DNA of 64,000 bases. Origin: Lithodes maja. Its lineage: Eukaryota; Arthropoda; Malacostraca; Decapoda; Lithodidae. Below, one piece after another: positions 29,670 through 41,038 of the stretch (position 1 is the stretch's first letter; each line of letters starts with the position of its first letter). Made by a program: the position numbers and the translations under genes. The notes beneath the pieces are model-generated. The model was not told where the DNA came from and made no database searches. It was given only the letters and a program-made list of their open reading frames with translations. The stretch covers positions 95,211 to 159,210 of the forward strand of contig JBAKBP010003162.1 in the NCBI GenBank assembly GCA_037953745.1, given 5' to 3'.

Positions 29670-29885
29670 TGTGCCGCCCCCACACCCCCGCTGGTTGGAT
29701 GGTACATGGGATAGAAAATGAACTTGCCCAGTAAGCTCATTATCCATTATCCAACAATTAAGCAACATTAAAGATTTTAGCCTAACCTACCAACCTTACC
29801 TAACCTAACCTAGTATTATGGGTGGGGGCTGCCGCCCCCACACCCCCGCTGGTTGGATAGTACATTGGATAGAAAGTTATGTCAA
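29670..29885. repeat. Telomere-repeat/hairpin unit, one and a half copies
   Basis: The same unit as at 6897-7176: CACCCCCGCTGGTTGGATGG, CCAACAATTAAGCAACATTA, short CCTAA runs, CCTAGTATTATGGGTGGGGG and the G/C hairpin. Confidence 0.8.
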
Positions 29886-30139
29886 TTCCTAGTGTTAATT
29901 AGACTGAAATGCAGGGAGAAAGAGGTCCGCCGAGTCGTGTTGTGTGCCGTCTGTTTTTTACAGTAGCTATAATTGCTTTAATGCATTTCCGCCGCTACTG
30001 ACATATATAGGAATGAAGTCATAGAAATTGATGGGTGCGCTGTGTAAGTAACGCTAGAATAATACCGAAAAAACACTATAGGTGCAAATAAACTTTATAT
30101 AAATGTTTACATCTATAATAATAAAAATAACCAACCTTA

Positions 30140-30360
30140 TGTAACAAAGGGACAGTGACGGCGTGTTCTGGACTTCTCCTCGTAATAATGGTGTGTACAC
30201 CGCCAGTGATCTTTATCTGGCCGGTAATGGCAAGGATGTCCACACCTAGGACACTCAACACTTGTAGGCAATATACCGTGGTCTGTAAGTATCTTAAGGG
30301 CTGCCTGGTTGTTTTGGGAAATTTGTATAATTATTGTTCAGGGGTAAGTGCACAACCACT
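30140..30360 (-). pseudogene. Possible Merlin/IS1595-like transposase, zinc-finger fragment
   Basis: A minus-strand frame reads NNQAALKILTDHGILPTSVE, then CPRCGHPCHYRPDKDHWRC, then THHYYEEKSRTRRHCP. Two cysteine pairs plus the W-x-C element resemble the N-terminal zinc ribbon of IS1595/Merlin-type transposases. The DDE domain is not seen. The fragment is short and the frame breaks upstream near 30340, so this is only a tentative family call. Confidence 0.35.
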
Positions 30361-32509
30361 ACAGACACTGGCCATCCTGCAACTGACATTTAAAACCATG
30401 CTGCCTGTCGGTGGGCTGGAGTTCAATGCACTCATTGGCCGACTAAAATGACGTAATTGTCCATATATTGATCCATGATTGGGCGACTCCTTCAATACCG
30501 TGATGTATGGTGACTTATACAAAAGAATAACCAATAATATAGCAGAAACATAGTGTGACGCACCCAGTGCGTGGCAACGCAACCTGATTGTACTCCTTGG
30601 TACTCCACTGTACCGCCCGTGATCTGGCTACCGTCAGCAGCTATGTATATTGAGTGTGACAACTTATAACTATGTTCTTTGTATCTCTGCAAAGGTCTCG
30701 TCATGTGCTAACCAGTGGTGGGTTTTGTTTTAAGCCATGTCGAGACCTTCCATTTAATATGTAGTATCGATAGAGAAGTTGATAGATAAGACAATGGGAG
30801 TTCAGAGAGAGAGAGTGAGTTAGGCTTCAGAGCGAGAGGGTAGCAACGCGCCACGCTGCCGGGGGGGTGGTTGCCAGACGTATGGACTGGTTGGCAGCCT
30901 TGCGCTTATAGCTGGGCGCGACAGGGTTGGTAGTCCATTGCTGCCTGTCTTACGCTGCCTGGGCTGCCCATGTTGTCGTACAGCACATTGCCTGGAGGCT
31001 CGCTGTGTGTTCCATGATCAGGTTGCCTAGAACCTTTGAGATTCTAACATCCCTTGCCCTCTCTCCCAATTTCTCACGGTTGCACTCTTTCTCTCTGACG
31101 ACATTACTCTCATTTCATTCTTCTCTCTATTTGAATGCATAACCTTCCCTTGAGGTCCTAAAGGAGTTTCAGCACTCCCCTCTCGTATTACTCTTAGGAC
31201 AAGCATATATTTACATGTATTAGATTTAAGGGGTTAATGTGAACAGCGATCTTCTTGATGAGGATAGTTGGTGAACGTTCTACATGTTCACGAGTTATAT
31301 GCCCCGCTCATCATCCAATTTGTGACTAGACTGGTGCCATGTGTAAGAGCCCGACCATGCCCAGGAGTTGTCTGTAGAGGGACGAGGACTTAGCCTTGAT
31401 TTGCATACCGAGCCAGGAGCGAGTGTAGCACCCGAAACTACAGCTCGCTCGTAGTGCCGGTATAGTAGAGTAACGTAATTTATCTGTCCTTGTGTTCTCT
31501 ACAGTCTTCTCCTGGGTTCTCGCTTTCGGTGCTGGGACTCGTTGTTCCTGTGACTTGGCCTGCTAGCTAGAACACATGGGGATGATGAGTGGGATATATC
31601 TTTATTTTACTATGCATTGCAGCTCTCTTTAAGTTTATGTATGTAACACTTTACAATACACACTACTCACACACAAGACAACACTATTAATACTTTCATG
31701 TATCAATTAACTGCACTGTCGTTTTGCTGCTGTGTCCGGAGTTCTATTGCGTAGGGCGCATACGGACTCGGAGGGGAGACAGAGTGAGAGAAGCGAAGTA
31801 GCCTATGCGGTAGTAGGCTACCGGCGCAGTACTGTTGCCTGCAACCTTTTAGTTATTCCAAGTATAGATTCATTATTATAATAAGTGACTACTATTTATG
31901 TTCCTTCCATGTGTATTATTAGGTATCTACTGGATCATGAACATCTTGTATGCTACATGCTAGTGCATGTTAGTAGGGGACAGTTATTCTAGTGCACGCG
32001 CTTTCAAGTAGGCGTGTACATTTGTCATTTAGCATTTCACTGTCATACCTTTAGCCTGCTTCTATTCTACATTATTAGAGGCTTAATATTAACGTAGTTT
32101 CTTGAGTATTGCATTTCTTTAGTAATAACGTAACCTATAAATGTCTGAGGGAGTTTAGCCTCATAGCCTACCCCTGTTGTACACTTTCGCCGAGTTAAGG
32201 TACCTCGTTACCGTAGACGATAACTCTGTAGGGCGTTGGTGCTTTTGTTGTCTGGAGCATATAGTATTTGGGACTGGAATCGAGCGTGTCGTTGTCACAT
32301 AAGCCATTTCTGTCCTACGATCAAGAATCCCGAATATGTATTGCCGATCCAGCCGTAACAATAGTGACGTGTTGATCATTAGTTCACATAGAGAAAGGCA
32401 GAGGGCGTTATATTCGAATATTTACGATAAAAGCGCTCCTCAATTATAGTATCAACATGGCTGACCTAGCGGGGTGGCGTCTGTGGGAAACACTGGACAA
32501 ATATCGTTA
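30361..32509. other. Long stretch without recognisable gene
   Basis: No conserved domain or matched repeat was recognised. It contains a GA-rich tract near 30800-30835. The 29890-29960 segment just upstream (CCGCCGAGTCGTGTTGTGTG) is repeated in inverse orientation at about 36880-36960. This could hide an old retroelement or an LTR, but no paired ends were found. Confidence 0.35.
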
Positions 32510-32850
32510 CAGGTTACAGGTTCTAGGTTCTGTATCTCCCTTAATAGAATTGTTCGAGGGTTGACACTTATTTTAACATGGAGTATAGGTTATATTACAT
32601 CCTAAATGAAATTTTAAAAATTTGTGAAAATTCTTGGGTTGTTTATATAATAGAAGTTACTGTGGGACACGTAATATGTTGAAGGGGGAGCTCTGCCCCC
32701 TCTAAACACCCGTCACTTATGTCATCATAATCTGTTGTACTTCATAGGGGGTCCAATTAGGAGAAAGTTAATTAACAGACTAAATTAGGCCTCAAATTAC
32801 AATAACATAGCGGGCCGCCGTTTATGGGAGACTTTTTACACATCATTTTC
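32510..32850. repeat. Left arm of a large inverted repeat
   Basis: Contains GTTCTGTATCTCCCTTAATA, ATTCTTGGGTTGTTTATATA, CACGTAATATGTTGAAGGGG and GCGGGCCGCCGTTTATGGGA. All recur in reverse order and complement at 35890-36880. The axis lies near 34400, and the arms are diverged by small indels. Confidence 0.75.
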
Positions 32851-34227
32851 AATGTTAATTTTCTCCCTTAATCGATTTTTCCAAATTATCAAACTTACAT
32901 AAAACTGAAGTACAGTTTATAGGGATTCCAACATGCATTTCAAAATTGTCATGAAAATTGGTGGGTGGTTTGCTTAATATATACCCAAATTTGCTATAGG
33001 CCTAAGTGAAATACGAGAAACTGTAAAAAATACCGGTTCAATGTTATTTTAATACCACAAATCTTGTTGATATATTTGAATATAAATATTGAATCCATAT
33101 GCTGTAAAGATCATAAGAAAATTTGTTTCAACCCTCGGCAAAACCTAATAAAAAAGTATGGTAGGCCTACTAAAATTTCTTTTTCGTAACAAGGTTGTCA
33201 ATAGGCTACGGTACTTCCAGTTATCGATAGCTCTAAAGATCATATGAAAATGTGTTAAACTCTCTGAAAAACCTAATAGGCCTATGGTATTAAAATTTAA
33301 TTTTCGTAACAAGGTTGTCAATACGGTACTTTCCCGTTATCAATGTACAATCAAAGCTGAAGATTGCAGAGTAAACACCGTAGACTTCATCGACTTCCTT
33401 TCACCTTCGTATAATTGACAGCCATTTTTTTTTTATTTACTAAGGGATTAGTACTCAACCAGCGGAGGTGTGGGGGCAGCAGCCCCCACCCATAATACTA
33501 GGTTAGGTTAGGTAAGGTAGTTAGGTTAGGCTCATGGGTAAAATTCTAGTTTCACGTACACAGCGACAAAAGGGAGGCGCCGTTGTAAAGGCATAGCTTC
33601 CCGACCAACTATGAAGATCGGGGAAATTGCTGGGTAAAAGACGTAATATAATGATAATAAACTACATTAACGACATTAGGCTAACCTAACAACCTTACCT
33701 AACCTAACCTAGTATTATGTAATAGCTATGGTGCCACATATGGGGAGATTTTTTTTTTTTTTTGTTTTTTTTTTTTTTTTTTTTTATATACAGTAGCCTA
33801 GGTATAATTCCTTATAATGCATTTCCGCCGCTTTGGACATGTATAGGAATTAAGTATGGTATATGACAACTCTAAAGTAGCCATAGAAATTTATGAGTAT
33901 GCTGTGAAAGCGAAACTAGAATTAAACCGGCTAATGTCTTCAAATCACTATCGGGGGCGTGTCTCAACATCGATCAATAGGCCTAATGAGGAAAATAGGT
34001 TTTCCCGAGATTTCTAATTAATTACAAACCCTATATATTGATGCAAATGAACAATTTCTTTTTATAAAAAACGCGAAAATTTGTGGTATTAAAATAAAAA
34101 AAATCCAAAATACCTCCTTGTCGATGGCCGCGGCGCAATAGTACACATGGCTGTCGTTCGGGAGCTCTTACCCTCAAGCTTTCAGTCTAACGTCACTACA
34201 CCTAGCAGTCTTTTTATGAATCATGAA

Positions 34228-34300
34228 CATAAGAACATAAGAAAATGGAAGTCTGCAAAAAGCCGATCGGCCCATACAAGGCAGATTCCATAGCATGAAC
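34228..34300 (-). mobile_element. CR1-like LINE 3' stub
   Basis: GAACATAAGAACATAAGAAA followed by ATGGAAGTCTGCAAAAAGCC matches the 3' terminus of the CR1-like copies at 28682 and 41734. Only the last ~70 bp remain. Confidence 0.7.
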
Positions 34301-34711
34301 CAATCACAATGCTTCTCGTCACTCATGGAATGAATCGCAGCCTTCCATCAAATTATCAACCAATTACAGTCTTTCAGTCGTCACGTCGTGCCCCTCTCCG
34401 GCCCGGGCGGGCTCGGTTTGAAGATCGAGCCCTAACATGGAGGTCGTGGTGGTATGTGCTAAGAGTTTTTCAGGTAATTTGTTGTAGCCTACTTTGGTAT
34501 TTTTATTTACCGGATCAGTCTGAAGATGGTGTTTAATACCAAGGACTGTCGCATTTTACTATTTTCCCATTAGGCTATCCATCAATCTTAAGACACGGGC
34601 CCCGATAGTGAAGATCAGGGAAATTGCCGGGTAAAAGCCGTAAATAAAGGTGTAATATTGGAAGAACTCTGAAAATACAATATATAAAAGTAACAAAACC
34701 TGAAAATGGAA

Positions 34712-34840
34712 AAACCCGAGCCAAGTTTTGACCTAACTTGGCTCGGGTTTTTCAATTTTTCAGAGTCCAAAATCACAGTACCCTCATTTCGAAAGTTGGC
34801 TCGGGTTTTTTTTTGGCAAAAGTTGGCTCGGATTTAAGGG
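34712..34840. repeat. TTGGCTCGGG hairpin array
   Basis: AAAACCCGAGCCAAGTT and AACTTGGCTCGGGTTTT form a near-perfect inverted repeat with a 7-nt loop, followed by two more direct AAGTTGGCTCGG units. Related arrays lie at 6447, 35540, 40210 and 49497. Confidence 0.8.
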
Positions 34841-34928
34841 ATTTAGTGGGGGTGGCAGCCCCCACCCATAATACTAGGTTGGGTTAGGTTAGGCTAATGT
34901 TAACCCCATAATACTAGGTTTGGTTAGG

Positions 34929-35415
34929 TTAACCCTCCGGCCCCGGCTATATATTATATATATATTCCTCGAAATCCGGGTGTTTTGGCCGAAAAACGTC
35001 TAGGCTAGGCTACCGTATATTCGTTAATCAGACTGCTTCCCGCATTCCCGCGCATCCCCAAGCGTAGCTGTGTTATTTACCTGTAAAATAGCCTTAAGTA
35101 GAGCTCTCTAAGTCAACTGGGTGAGCTGTGATGATGATTTCATTGGAGATAACTTTATGGCCAAACCAGCCACTTTACACCACTTTTCGATACTGAACAA
35201 CAACATACAGGCACACACGAACAAGCGACGCTCTCCTTCTTGTGGCCGGAGATGCGGAGCGTCGGTCCAGCCGGCTGTTGTTTACATGCGTCGGACCGAC
35301 GCCTCGCACACGAAGCTCACAGGCTTTCAAGCAATGGTACAATGTAGTACCACCCGGGTTCCTGGGGCCAAAAAAAAATGGTACACGTGTGTACCAACCG
35401 GGTTTGAAGGGTTAA
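34929..35415. mobile_element. TTAA-bounded MITE, family 1 (487 bp)
   Basis: Starts TTAACCCTCCGGCCCCGGC and ends GAAGGGTTAA. The interior includes GGTCCAGCCGGCTGTTGTTT, shared by the family. It is nearly identical to the copy at 36051-36537. Confidence 0.85.
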
Positions 35416-35529
35416 TGACAAAACTTGGCTCGGATTTCATGGATTTAGCGGGGGTGTGCCCGCCCCCACCCATTATACTAGGTTAGGTTAGGCTAGGCTA
35501 GGCTAATTTTAACCACATTCTTACTGGCT

Positions 35530-35785
35530 TTATCCACGTTGAAAAACAAAAAAACCCAAGCCAACTTTCGAAATGAGGTTACTGTGATTTTGGACTCTGA
35601 AAAATTTAAAAACCCGGGCCAGTTTTTCCATTTTCAGGTTTTGTTACTTTTAAATATTGTATTTTCAGAGTTCTTCCAATATTACCCCATTATTTACGCG
35701 TTTTACCCCGCAATTTCCCCGATCTTCATAGCCCTCCCCACTATCGGGGGCTGTGTCTTAAGATTGATGGATAATGGGAAAATAG
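35530..35785. repeat. Inverse copy of the TTGGCTCGGG-associated repeat
   Basis: Contains AAAACCCAAGCCAACTTTCG and AACCCGGGCCAGTTTTTCC units, then TTCATAGCCCTCCCCACTAT. This is the complement of the block preceding the arrays at 6447 and 34712. Confidence 0.7.
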
Positions 35786-35889
35786 TAAAATGCGACAGTC
35801 CTTGGTACAACACTGTAGCCTATATCAAATAAAAAATAAAAAACAACAAAAAATAACCTGAAAAACTCGTCACTGGTTGTGATAAACAT

Positions 35890-36880
35890 TTACCAAAAAG
35901 CCTCCCATAAACGGCGGCCCGCTATGTTATTGTAATTTGCGGCCTAATTTAGTCTGTTAATTCACTTTCTCCTTAATTGGACCCCCTATGAAGTACAGTA
36001 CAACAGATTATGATGACTGGTAAAACGCTGATAAAAGTACCGTCGGTCAATTAACCCTCCGGCCACGGCTATATATTATATATATATTCCTCGAAATCCG
36101 GGTGTTTTGGCCGAAAAACGTCTAGGCTAGGCTACCGTATATTCGTTAATCAGACTGCTTCCCGCATTCCCGCGCATCCCCAAGCGTAGCTGTGTTATTT
36201 ACCTGTAAAATGGCCTTAAGTAGAGCTCTCTAAGTCAACTGGGTGAGCTGTGATGATGATTTCATTGGAGATAACTTTATGGCCAAACCAGCCACTTTAC
36301 ACCACTTTTCGATACTGAACAACAACATACAGGCACACACGAACAAGCGACGCTCTCCTTCTTGTGGCCGGAGATGCGGAGCGTCGGTCCAGCCGGCTGT
36401 TGTTTACATGCGTCGGACCGACGCCTCGCACACGAAGCTCACAGGCTTTCAAGCAATGGTACAATGTAGTACCACCTGGGTTCCTGGGGCCAAAAAAAAA
36501 TGGTACACGTGTGTACCAACCGGGTTTGAAGGGTTAAAGAACCAATTTTCATTTACACATGTAGCCTAGGCTAAAAACTCTACTTTCTATAGCCTAACTT
36601 TCATTGGTATAGGCTATTCGTAAAGAGCACACTCTAAGCTAGGCTAAGTGACGGGTGTTTAGAGGGCGCAGAGCTCCCCCTTCAACATATTACGTGTCTC
36701 ACAGTAACTTCTATTATATAAACAACCCAAGAATTTTCATAGATTTTTAAAATTGAATTTAGGATGTAGCCTAATACTGTACTCCCATGTTAAAATAAGT
36801 GTCAACCCTCGAAAAATTCTATAAGGGAGATACAGAACCTAGAACCTGTAACCTGTAACGATATTTGTCCCCATAGACGG
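35890..36880. repeat. Right arm of the large inverted repeat
   Basis: The complement of 32510-32850, split by the MITE at 36051-36537. It begins CCTCCCATAAACGGCGGCCC and ends with the complement of the GTTACAGGTTCTAGGTTCTG block. Confidence 0.75.
36051..36537. mobile_element. TTAA-bounded MITE, family 1 (487 bp), inside the right arm
   Basis: Almost identical in sequence and length to 34929-35415, with the same TTAA termini. Being absent from the left arm of the inverted repeat, it post-dates the arms. Confidence 0.85.
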
Positions 36881-36954
36881 CACACGACACGACTCGGCGG
36901 ACCTCTTTCTCCCTGCCTTTCAGTCTAATTAACATTAGAAATTTACCTAATTTT

Positions 36955-37077
36955 CTATCCAATGTACTATCCAACCAGCGGGGGTGTGGGGGCGGCAGCC
37001 CCCACTCATAATACAGTACTAGGTTAGGTAAGGTTGGTAGGTTAGGCTAAAATCTTTAATGTTGCTTAATTGTTGGA
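36955..37077. repeat. Telomere-repeat/hairpin unit (inverse)
   Basis: The complement of the unit at 29670: CCAACCAGCGGGGGTGTGGG, the GGCGGCAGCCCCCAC hairpin, CTAGGTTAGGTAAGG and AATGTTGCTTAATTGTTGG. It is interrupted at 37077 by the CR1-like insertion and resumes at about 38691. Confidence 0.8.
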
Positions 37078-38690
37078 CCAAGTCAGTGGGGAGCAGTCAA
37101 AAGTGGTGTCCCCCAGGGATCGGTATTGGGTCCCCTGTTGTTTCTTATATACATAAATGACCTAGATTTAGGTATAACTAGTAGGATAAGTAAATTCGCA
37201 GACGATACTAAAATGGGGAGATCAATTGATTCAGATAGCGATATAGAGTGCCTCCAAAGGGATCTAGATACCTTACATGAATGGTCAGTAAATTGGCAGA
37301 TGAAGTTTAACATTGACAAATGCAAGGTATTAACCCTCCAGCCCCGGTTATGCATTATATATATATTCCTCGAAACCGGGTGTTTTGGCCGAAAAACGTC
37401 TAGGTTAGGCTACCGTATATTCGTTAATCAGACTGCTTCCCGCATTCCCGCGCATCCCCAAGCGTAGCTGTGTTATTTACCTGTAAAATGGCATTAAGTA
37501 GAGCTCTCTAAGTCAACTGGGTGAGCTGTGATGATGATTTCATTGGAGATAACTTTATGGCCAAACCAGCCACTTTACAACACTTTTCGATACTGAACAA
37601 CAACATACAGGCACACAAGAACAAGCGACGCTCTCCTTCTTGTGGCCGGAGATGCGGAGCGTCGGTCCAGCCGGCTGTTGTTTACATGCGTCGGACCGAC
37701 GCCTCGCACAGCAAGCTCACAGGCTGTGACGTCATGGGTGCATAAGAGGCCTTCCGGGTACCTGTTACATGCTTTTTTATGGGCGTACAAGAGGTCATCC
37801 GGGAACCAAGGGTTAAAGATAGGGAAGATGCAAACAAATGTTAAATATAAACTAGCTAATTTAGAATTAGAAAATTCAGACTGCGAGAAAGATCTAGGTG
37901 TGTTTGTTAGCAATGATTTGAAGCCTAGAAAACAGTGTATAGCCTAAGCATTCGTAATAAGGCAAACAGGATTCTCAGGTTCATCTCTAGGAGTGTGAGT
38001 AACAGAACTGCTGATGTTATCTTAAAACTTTACTTGTCATTGGTGAGACTCCATATGGATTATGCTGTCCAATTTTGGTGTCCTTATTACAGAATGGACA
38101 TAGATTCATTGGAGAGAGTACAGCGTAGAATGACAAAAATTATCCATAATATTATTAATCTTCTGTATGAAGAAAGGTTGAAGAAATTAGTTTTACATTC
38201 GTTAGAGAGACGCAGAGTTAGAGGGGATATGATAGAGGTGTTCAAGTGGGATTGACAAATGTACTAAAGCTCAGTGATAGCGAAAGAACTCGTACCAATG
38301 GTTTCAAATTAGATAAATTTAGTTTCAGAAAAGATATAGGCAAATATTGGTTTGGTAACAGAGTTGTAGATGGGTGGAATGGACTACAAAGTGCTATAGT
38401 GGGATCTAAAACGGTAGGGAGCTTTAAGATAAAATTGGATAAGCATATGGACGAGAAGGGTTGGGTGTGAAGGGGGATCAGCCGGGTTGGGCCAATCAGC
38501 GCTCTGCAGACCCCCATAATCCTGCGTTAATCTCTAACTGTTTTGGTAAGATGATCCTCAGGGTATTTGAGTGTTGAGCCTATAATTGGGCTTTGTAATT
38601 GAATTGGGGTTGTGTGGGACAGGGATCTGCCTTGCTTGGGCCAATCGGCTTTCTGCAGACTCCCATTTTCTTATGTTCTTATGTAATGGA
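37078..38690 (+). pseudogene. CR1-like LINE, 5'-truncated copy split by a MITE
   Basis: The plus-strand reading starts inside the reverse transcriptase: GVPQGSVLGPLLFLIYINDL, then the catalytic KFADDTKMGRS. The 487-bp MITE (37330-37816) intervenes. The frame then resumes with CEKDLGVFVSNDLKPRKQC, SNRTADVILKLYLSLVRLH, LERVQRRMTKIIHNI and SFKIKLDKHMDEKGWV, with frame breaks near 37940 and 38250. It ends with TTCTTATGTTCTTATG octamers near 38690. It sits in a telomere-repeat/hairpin unit whose two halves flank it. Confidence 0.85.
37330..37816. mobile_element. TTAA-bounded MITE, family 1, inserted in the CR1-like LINE
   Basis: TTAACCCTCCAGCCCCGG left and AACCAAGGGTTAA right. The GGCCTTCCGGG/GGTCATCCGGG doublet lies at the right end. 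The LINE sequence KCKVLKIGKM is split after KVL, which gives the empty site. Confidence 0.88.
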
Positions 38691-38730
38691 TAATGAGCTT
38701 ACTGGGTAAGTTAATTTTCTATCCCATGTA

Positions 38731-40084
38731 CAGTTGGTCAAGGATGAAAGTATACAGTTTTTCATCTGCTATAGCCACACATGGTTTGTCATGTTGGCAG
38801 CCATGACAGCCTTTCCACTAGCCCAAACCGGTGTTCGCCTCCGGTTCATTGCCCTTTGGATCACATATAATCCAGTCTTGGGGATGAAAGTGAAATATCA
38901 ATATTTACCTACCTATTAATTAACAAGTATTATTAGATTCCTCTTTCTACTCATTATTTATTATGAATGTTCTAATGTTAAGTGTATATCGTAATATCTT
39001 TTATAGCCACTCCATCCATATTCGTCTACTTTAGATACACAAAAATCTAATTTCTAAATGTGGACGTAAGGAAGCCTGTGTGTTCAATAGGGTAATGACC
39101 CAGCAATTTTACTCATCTTGCGAGCGCCATTGCTTTATGAGTCAGTCCTCGAAGCATAATGAGGCTTTACTTGTGATTTTTTTTATATTTTATTTATTTA
39201 TTTATTTATTGTTATTTTTATTTTTATCAGCAGAACAACTGCAACATTGATATCACCATACCCTACATTATTAGCCACATATTACCACGTGTGAAAATGG
39301 ACCTGAATTCCACTGAAATATCGTATATAGGTAGACTTTTTGATTTTCGTTTTCACTCTCGCATTCCTTGTATATCTATCGATAACATTAAGTGTTTAAT
39401 ATCTCCGAAGTGATATTCACGTCAAAGATTATAGAGCAATATATTCATATTTCCGTCTGACAACTAAGTCCAGGAACACGTTTTTAACCCTCCTGGCCCG
39501 GTTGTCATTTTAAAATGACACCACGAATTAAGGGCCGGTGCCCGGGTGTCATTTTAAAATCTGTAAGCTTGAAAGCCTATTCAGCTTGGTCTGAACGCTG
39601 TGCGTCCGACGCATGTAAACAAAGCCGATCGTTACGTCACCGCACCTCCGAAAACAAGAAAGAGAAGACTCGTTTGTTATTGTATGTCTGTATGTCGTTG
39701 TTTCAGTAGTGAAAAGATAGTCATATTGCTAACATCGCCTGCAAGTGCTCTCCACTGAAATCGTCATCACAACTGAACCAGTTGACATAGAGAGCTCTAC
39801 TCAACGCCAGTCTACAGATTGGAAACCGCACTACATTTATAGATGCGTGGGAAATTTCTAGCAGTTAAACTAAAAAAAAATACGGTAGCCTAGGCCTCGA
39901 CGTTTTTCGGCCAGATCGCCCGGGTAGCCCACAGTCATTTTGAGAGCCTGCCCGGGCCAGGAGGGTTAAACACCCTGTATAAGGTGGGCGGGCTCTGAGA
40001 TATGGCTACCAGGGCTGCCAACATGACAAACTATGTGTGGCTATAGCAGACGAAAAACTGTATACTTTCATCCTTGACCAACTG
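38731..40084. mobile_element. Tc1-like non-autonomous element with TA duplication
   Basis: Long terminal inverted repeats (~75 bp) start CAGTTGGTCAAGGATGAAAG and end CTTTCATCCTTGACCAACTG. TA lies at 38729-38730 and 40085-40086, inside the repeat unit CCCATGTACCATCC, which is intact elsewhere in the window. CAGTTGGTCAA termini with TA duplication match the Tc1 type. It contains a nested MITE (39484-39969) and no recognisable transposase. Confidence 0.88.
39484..39969. mobile_element. TTAA-bounded MITE, family 1, nested in the Tc1-like element
   Basis: TTAACCCTCCTGGCCCGG left and GGGCCAGGAGGGTTAA right, 486 bp. The body matches the copy at 8603-9091 (CACCGCACCTCCGAAAACAA) more closely than the other copies do. 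The CTCTACTCAACGCCAGTC box sits ~160 bp from the right end. Confidence 0.85.
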
Positions 40085-40085
40085 T

Positions 40086-40690
40086 ACCATCCAACCAGCG
40101 GTGGTGCGGCGGCCCCCACTCATAATACTAGGTTAGGTTAGGTAAGGTTGGCAGGTTAGGCTAATATCTTTAATGTAACTTAATTGTTGGATAATGGATA
40201 ATTAGCTTAGGCCTACTGAAAAATCTTAAAATCCAAGCCAACTTTTGCCAAAACTTGGCTCGAGGTATTTCACTTTGGAGTTTTCTTAAGTTGAAAAATA
40301 AGAAAACCTGAGCCAACTTCTTTTTTGCACTTAGTCTTTTATGCAGCTGAAAAATCTTAAAATCCGAGCCAACTTTTGCCAAAACTTGGCTCGGGTTTTT
40401 TCATTTTTGGGTTTTCTCAAGTTGAAAAGCAACAAAACCCAAGCCAACTTTCATCATAAAAGCCATTATATTGCCTTTTTATGTCTTTAACTCCACATTT
40501 TCCCTGATCTTCATAGCCCTCCCCACTATCGGGCGCCGTGTCTTAAGATCGTTGGATAAAGGGGAAAACTATTTTTGCGGAGGTTGAAACTAATGTCAAT
40601 CACTAATATATTGATGCAAATAAACTAAAACTAAAAATAAAATAATTGGTGGGTGGTTTCCTTAATATTTTCCGTGGTTTCATGTAGCCT
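40086..40690. repeat. Inverse telomere-hairpin unit followed by a TTGGCTCGGG array
   Basis: 40086-40200 is the complement of the telomere-repeat/hairpin unit. 40205-40455 holds four AAATCCAAGCCAACTTTTGCC-type units, each against a TTGAAAAA/TTTTC stretch. 40490-40570 is the CTTCATAGCCCTCCCCACTA block with CTTAAGATCGTTGGATAA. The order is the reverse of that at 6350-7176. Confidence 0.75.
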
Positions 40691-40846
40691 TGCCTTTCTA
40701 ATGCAAGGTTCACACATTGGCGAGTCGGAGCGCGAAGCCAACGCGAGTGATGAAATTCTTGCACTCGCCAATGATTATCCCAAATTCGCCGACACTAGCA
40801 CAGACTCGCGTACACTAGCACAGCGTACACTCGCGAACGCGGCCAA

Positions 40847-40878
40847 AAATTTCATGCATGCATGCATGCATGAAATTT
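40847..40878. repeat. Perfect 32-bp palindrome with (ATGC)n core
   Basis: AAATTTCATGCATGCATG on the left is exactly complementary to the right half. It lies in the left subterminal region of the Harbinger-like element. Confidence 0.9.
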
Positions 40879-41038
40879 GGAGAGTCAAGTGAGAGTAGGA
40901 CGCCAAACCGCATAGACTCGCGTAGACTCCTGTAGACTCCTGTAGACTCGCGTTGTACTATTTAGACATTAAATGATCGAGTCTACATGAGTGTCACGTG
41001 AGTCTACGTGAGTGTCACACGAGTCTGTTTATATTTAG

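Larger units (their letters stand above)
32851..34928. repeat. Mosaic of dispersed repeats between the inverted arms
   Basis: Includes the GAAAATTGGTGGGTGGTTTG block (also at 4750 and 40640) and a TTAGG run with CCCCCACCCATAATACTAGG near 33480. It also has GAAGATCGGGGAAATTGC-type blocks near 33610 and 34610 and a long T tract near 33750-33785. No gene. Confidence 0.6.

Noticed and set aside
35121..35486. 121-codon frame beginning MSCDDDFIGDNFMAKPATLHH, recurring at 36243, 37521, 55932 and 60588
   Set aside because: It recurs because it lies in the family 1 MITE body. Frames end at different places and are broken in several copies, with no codon-level conservation apparent, so it is not treated as a gene.
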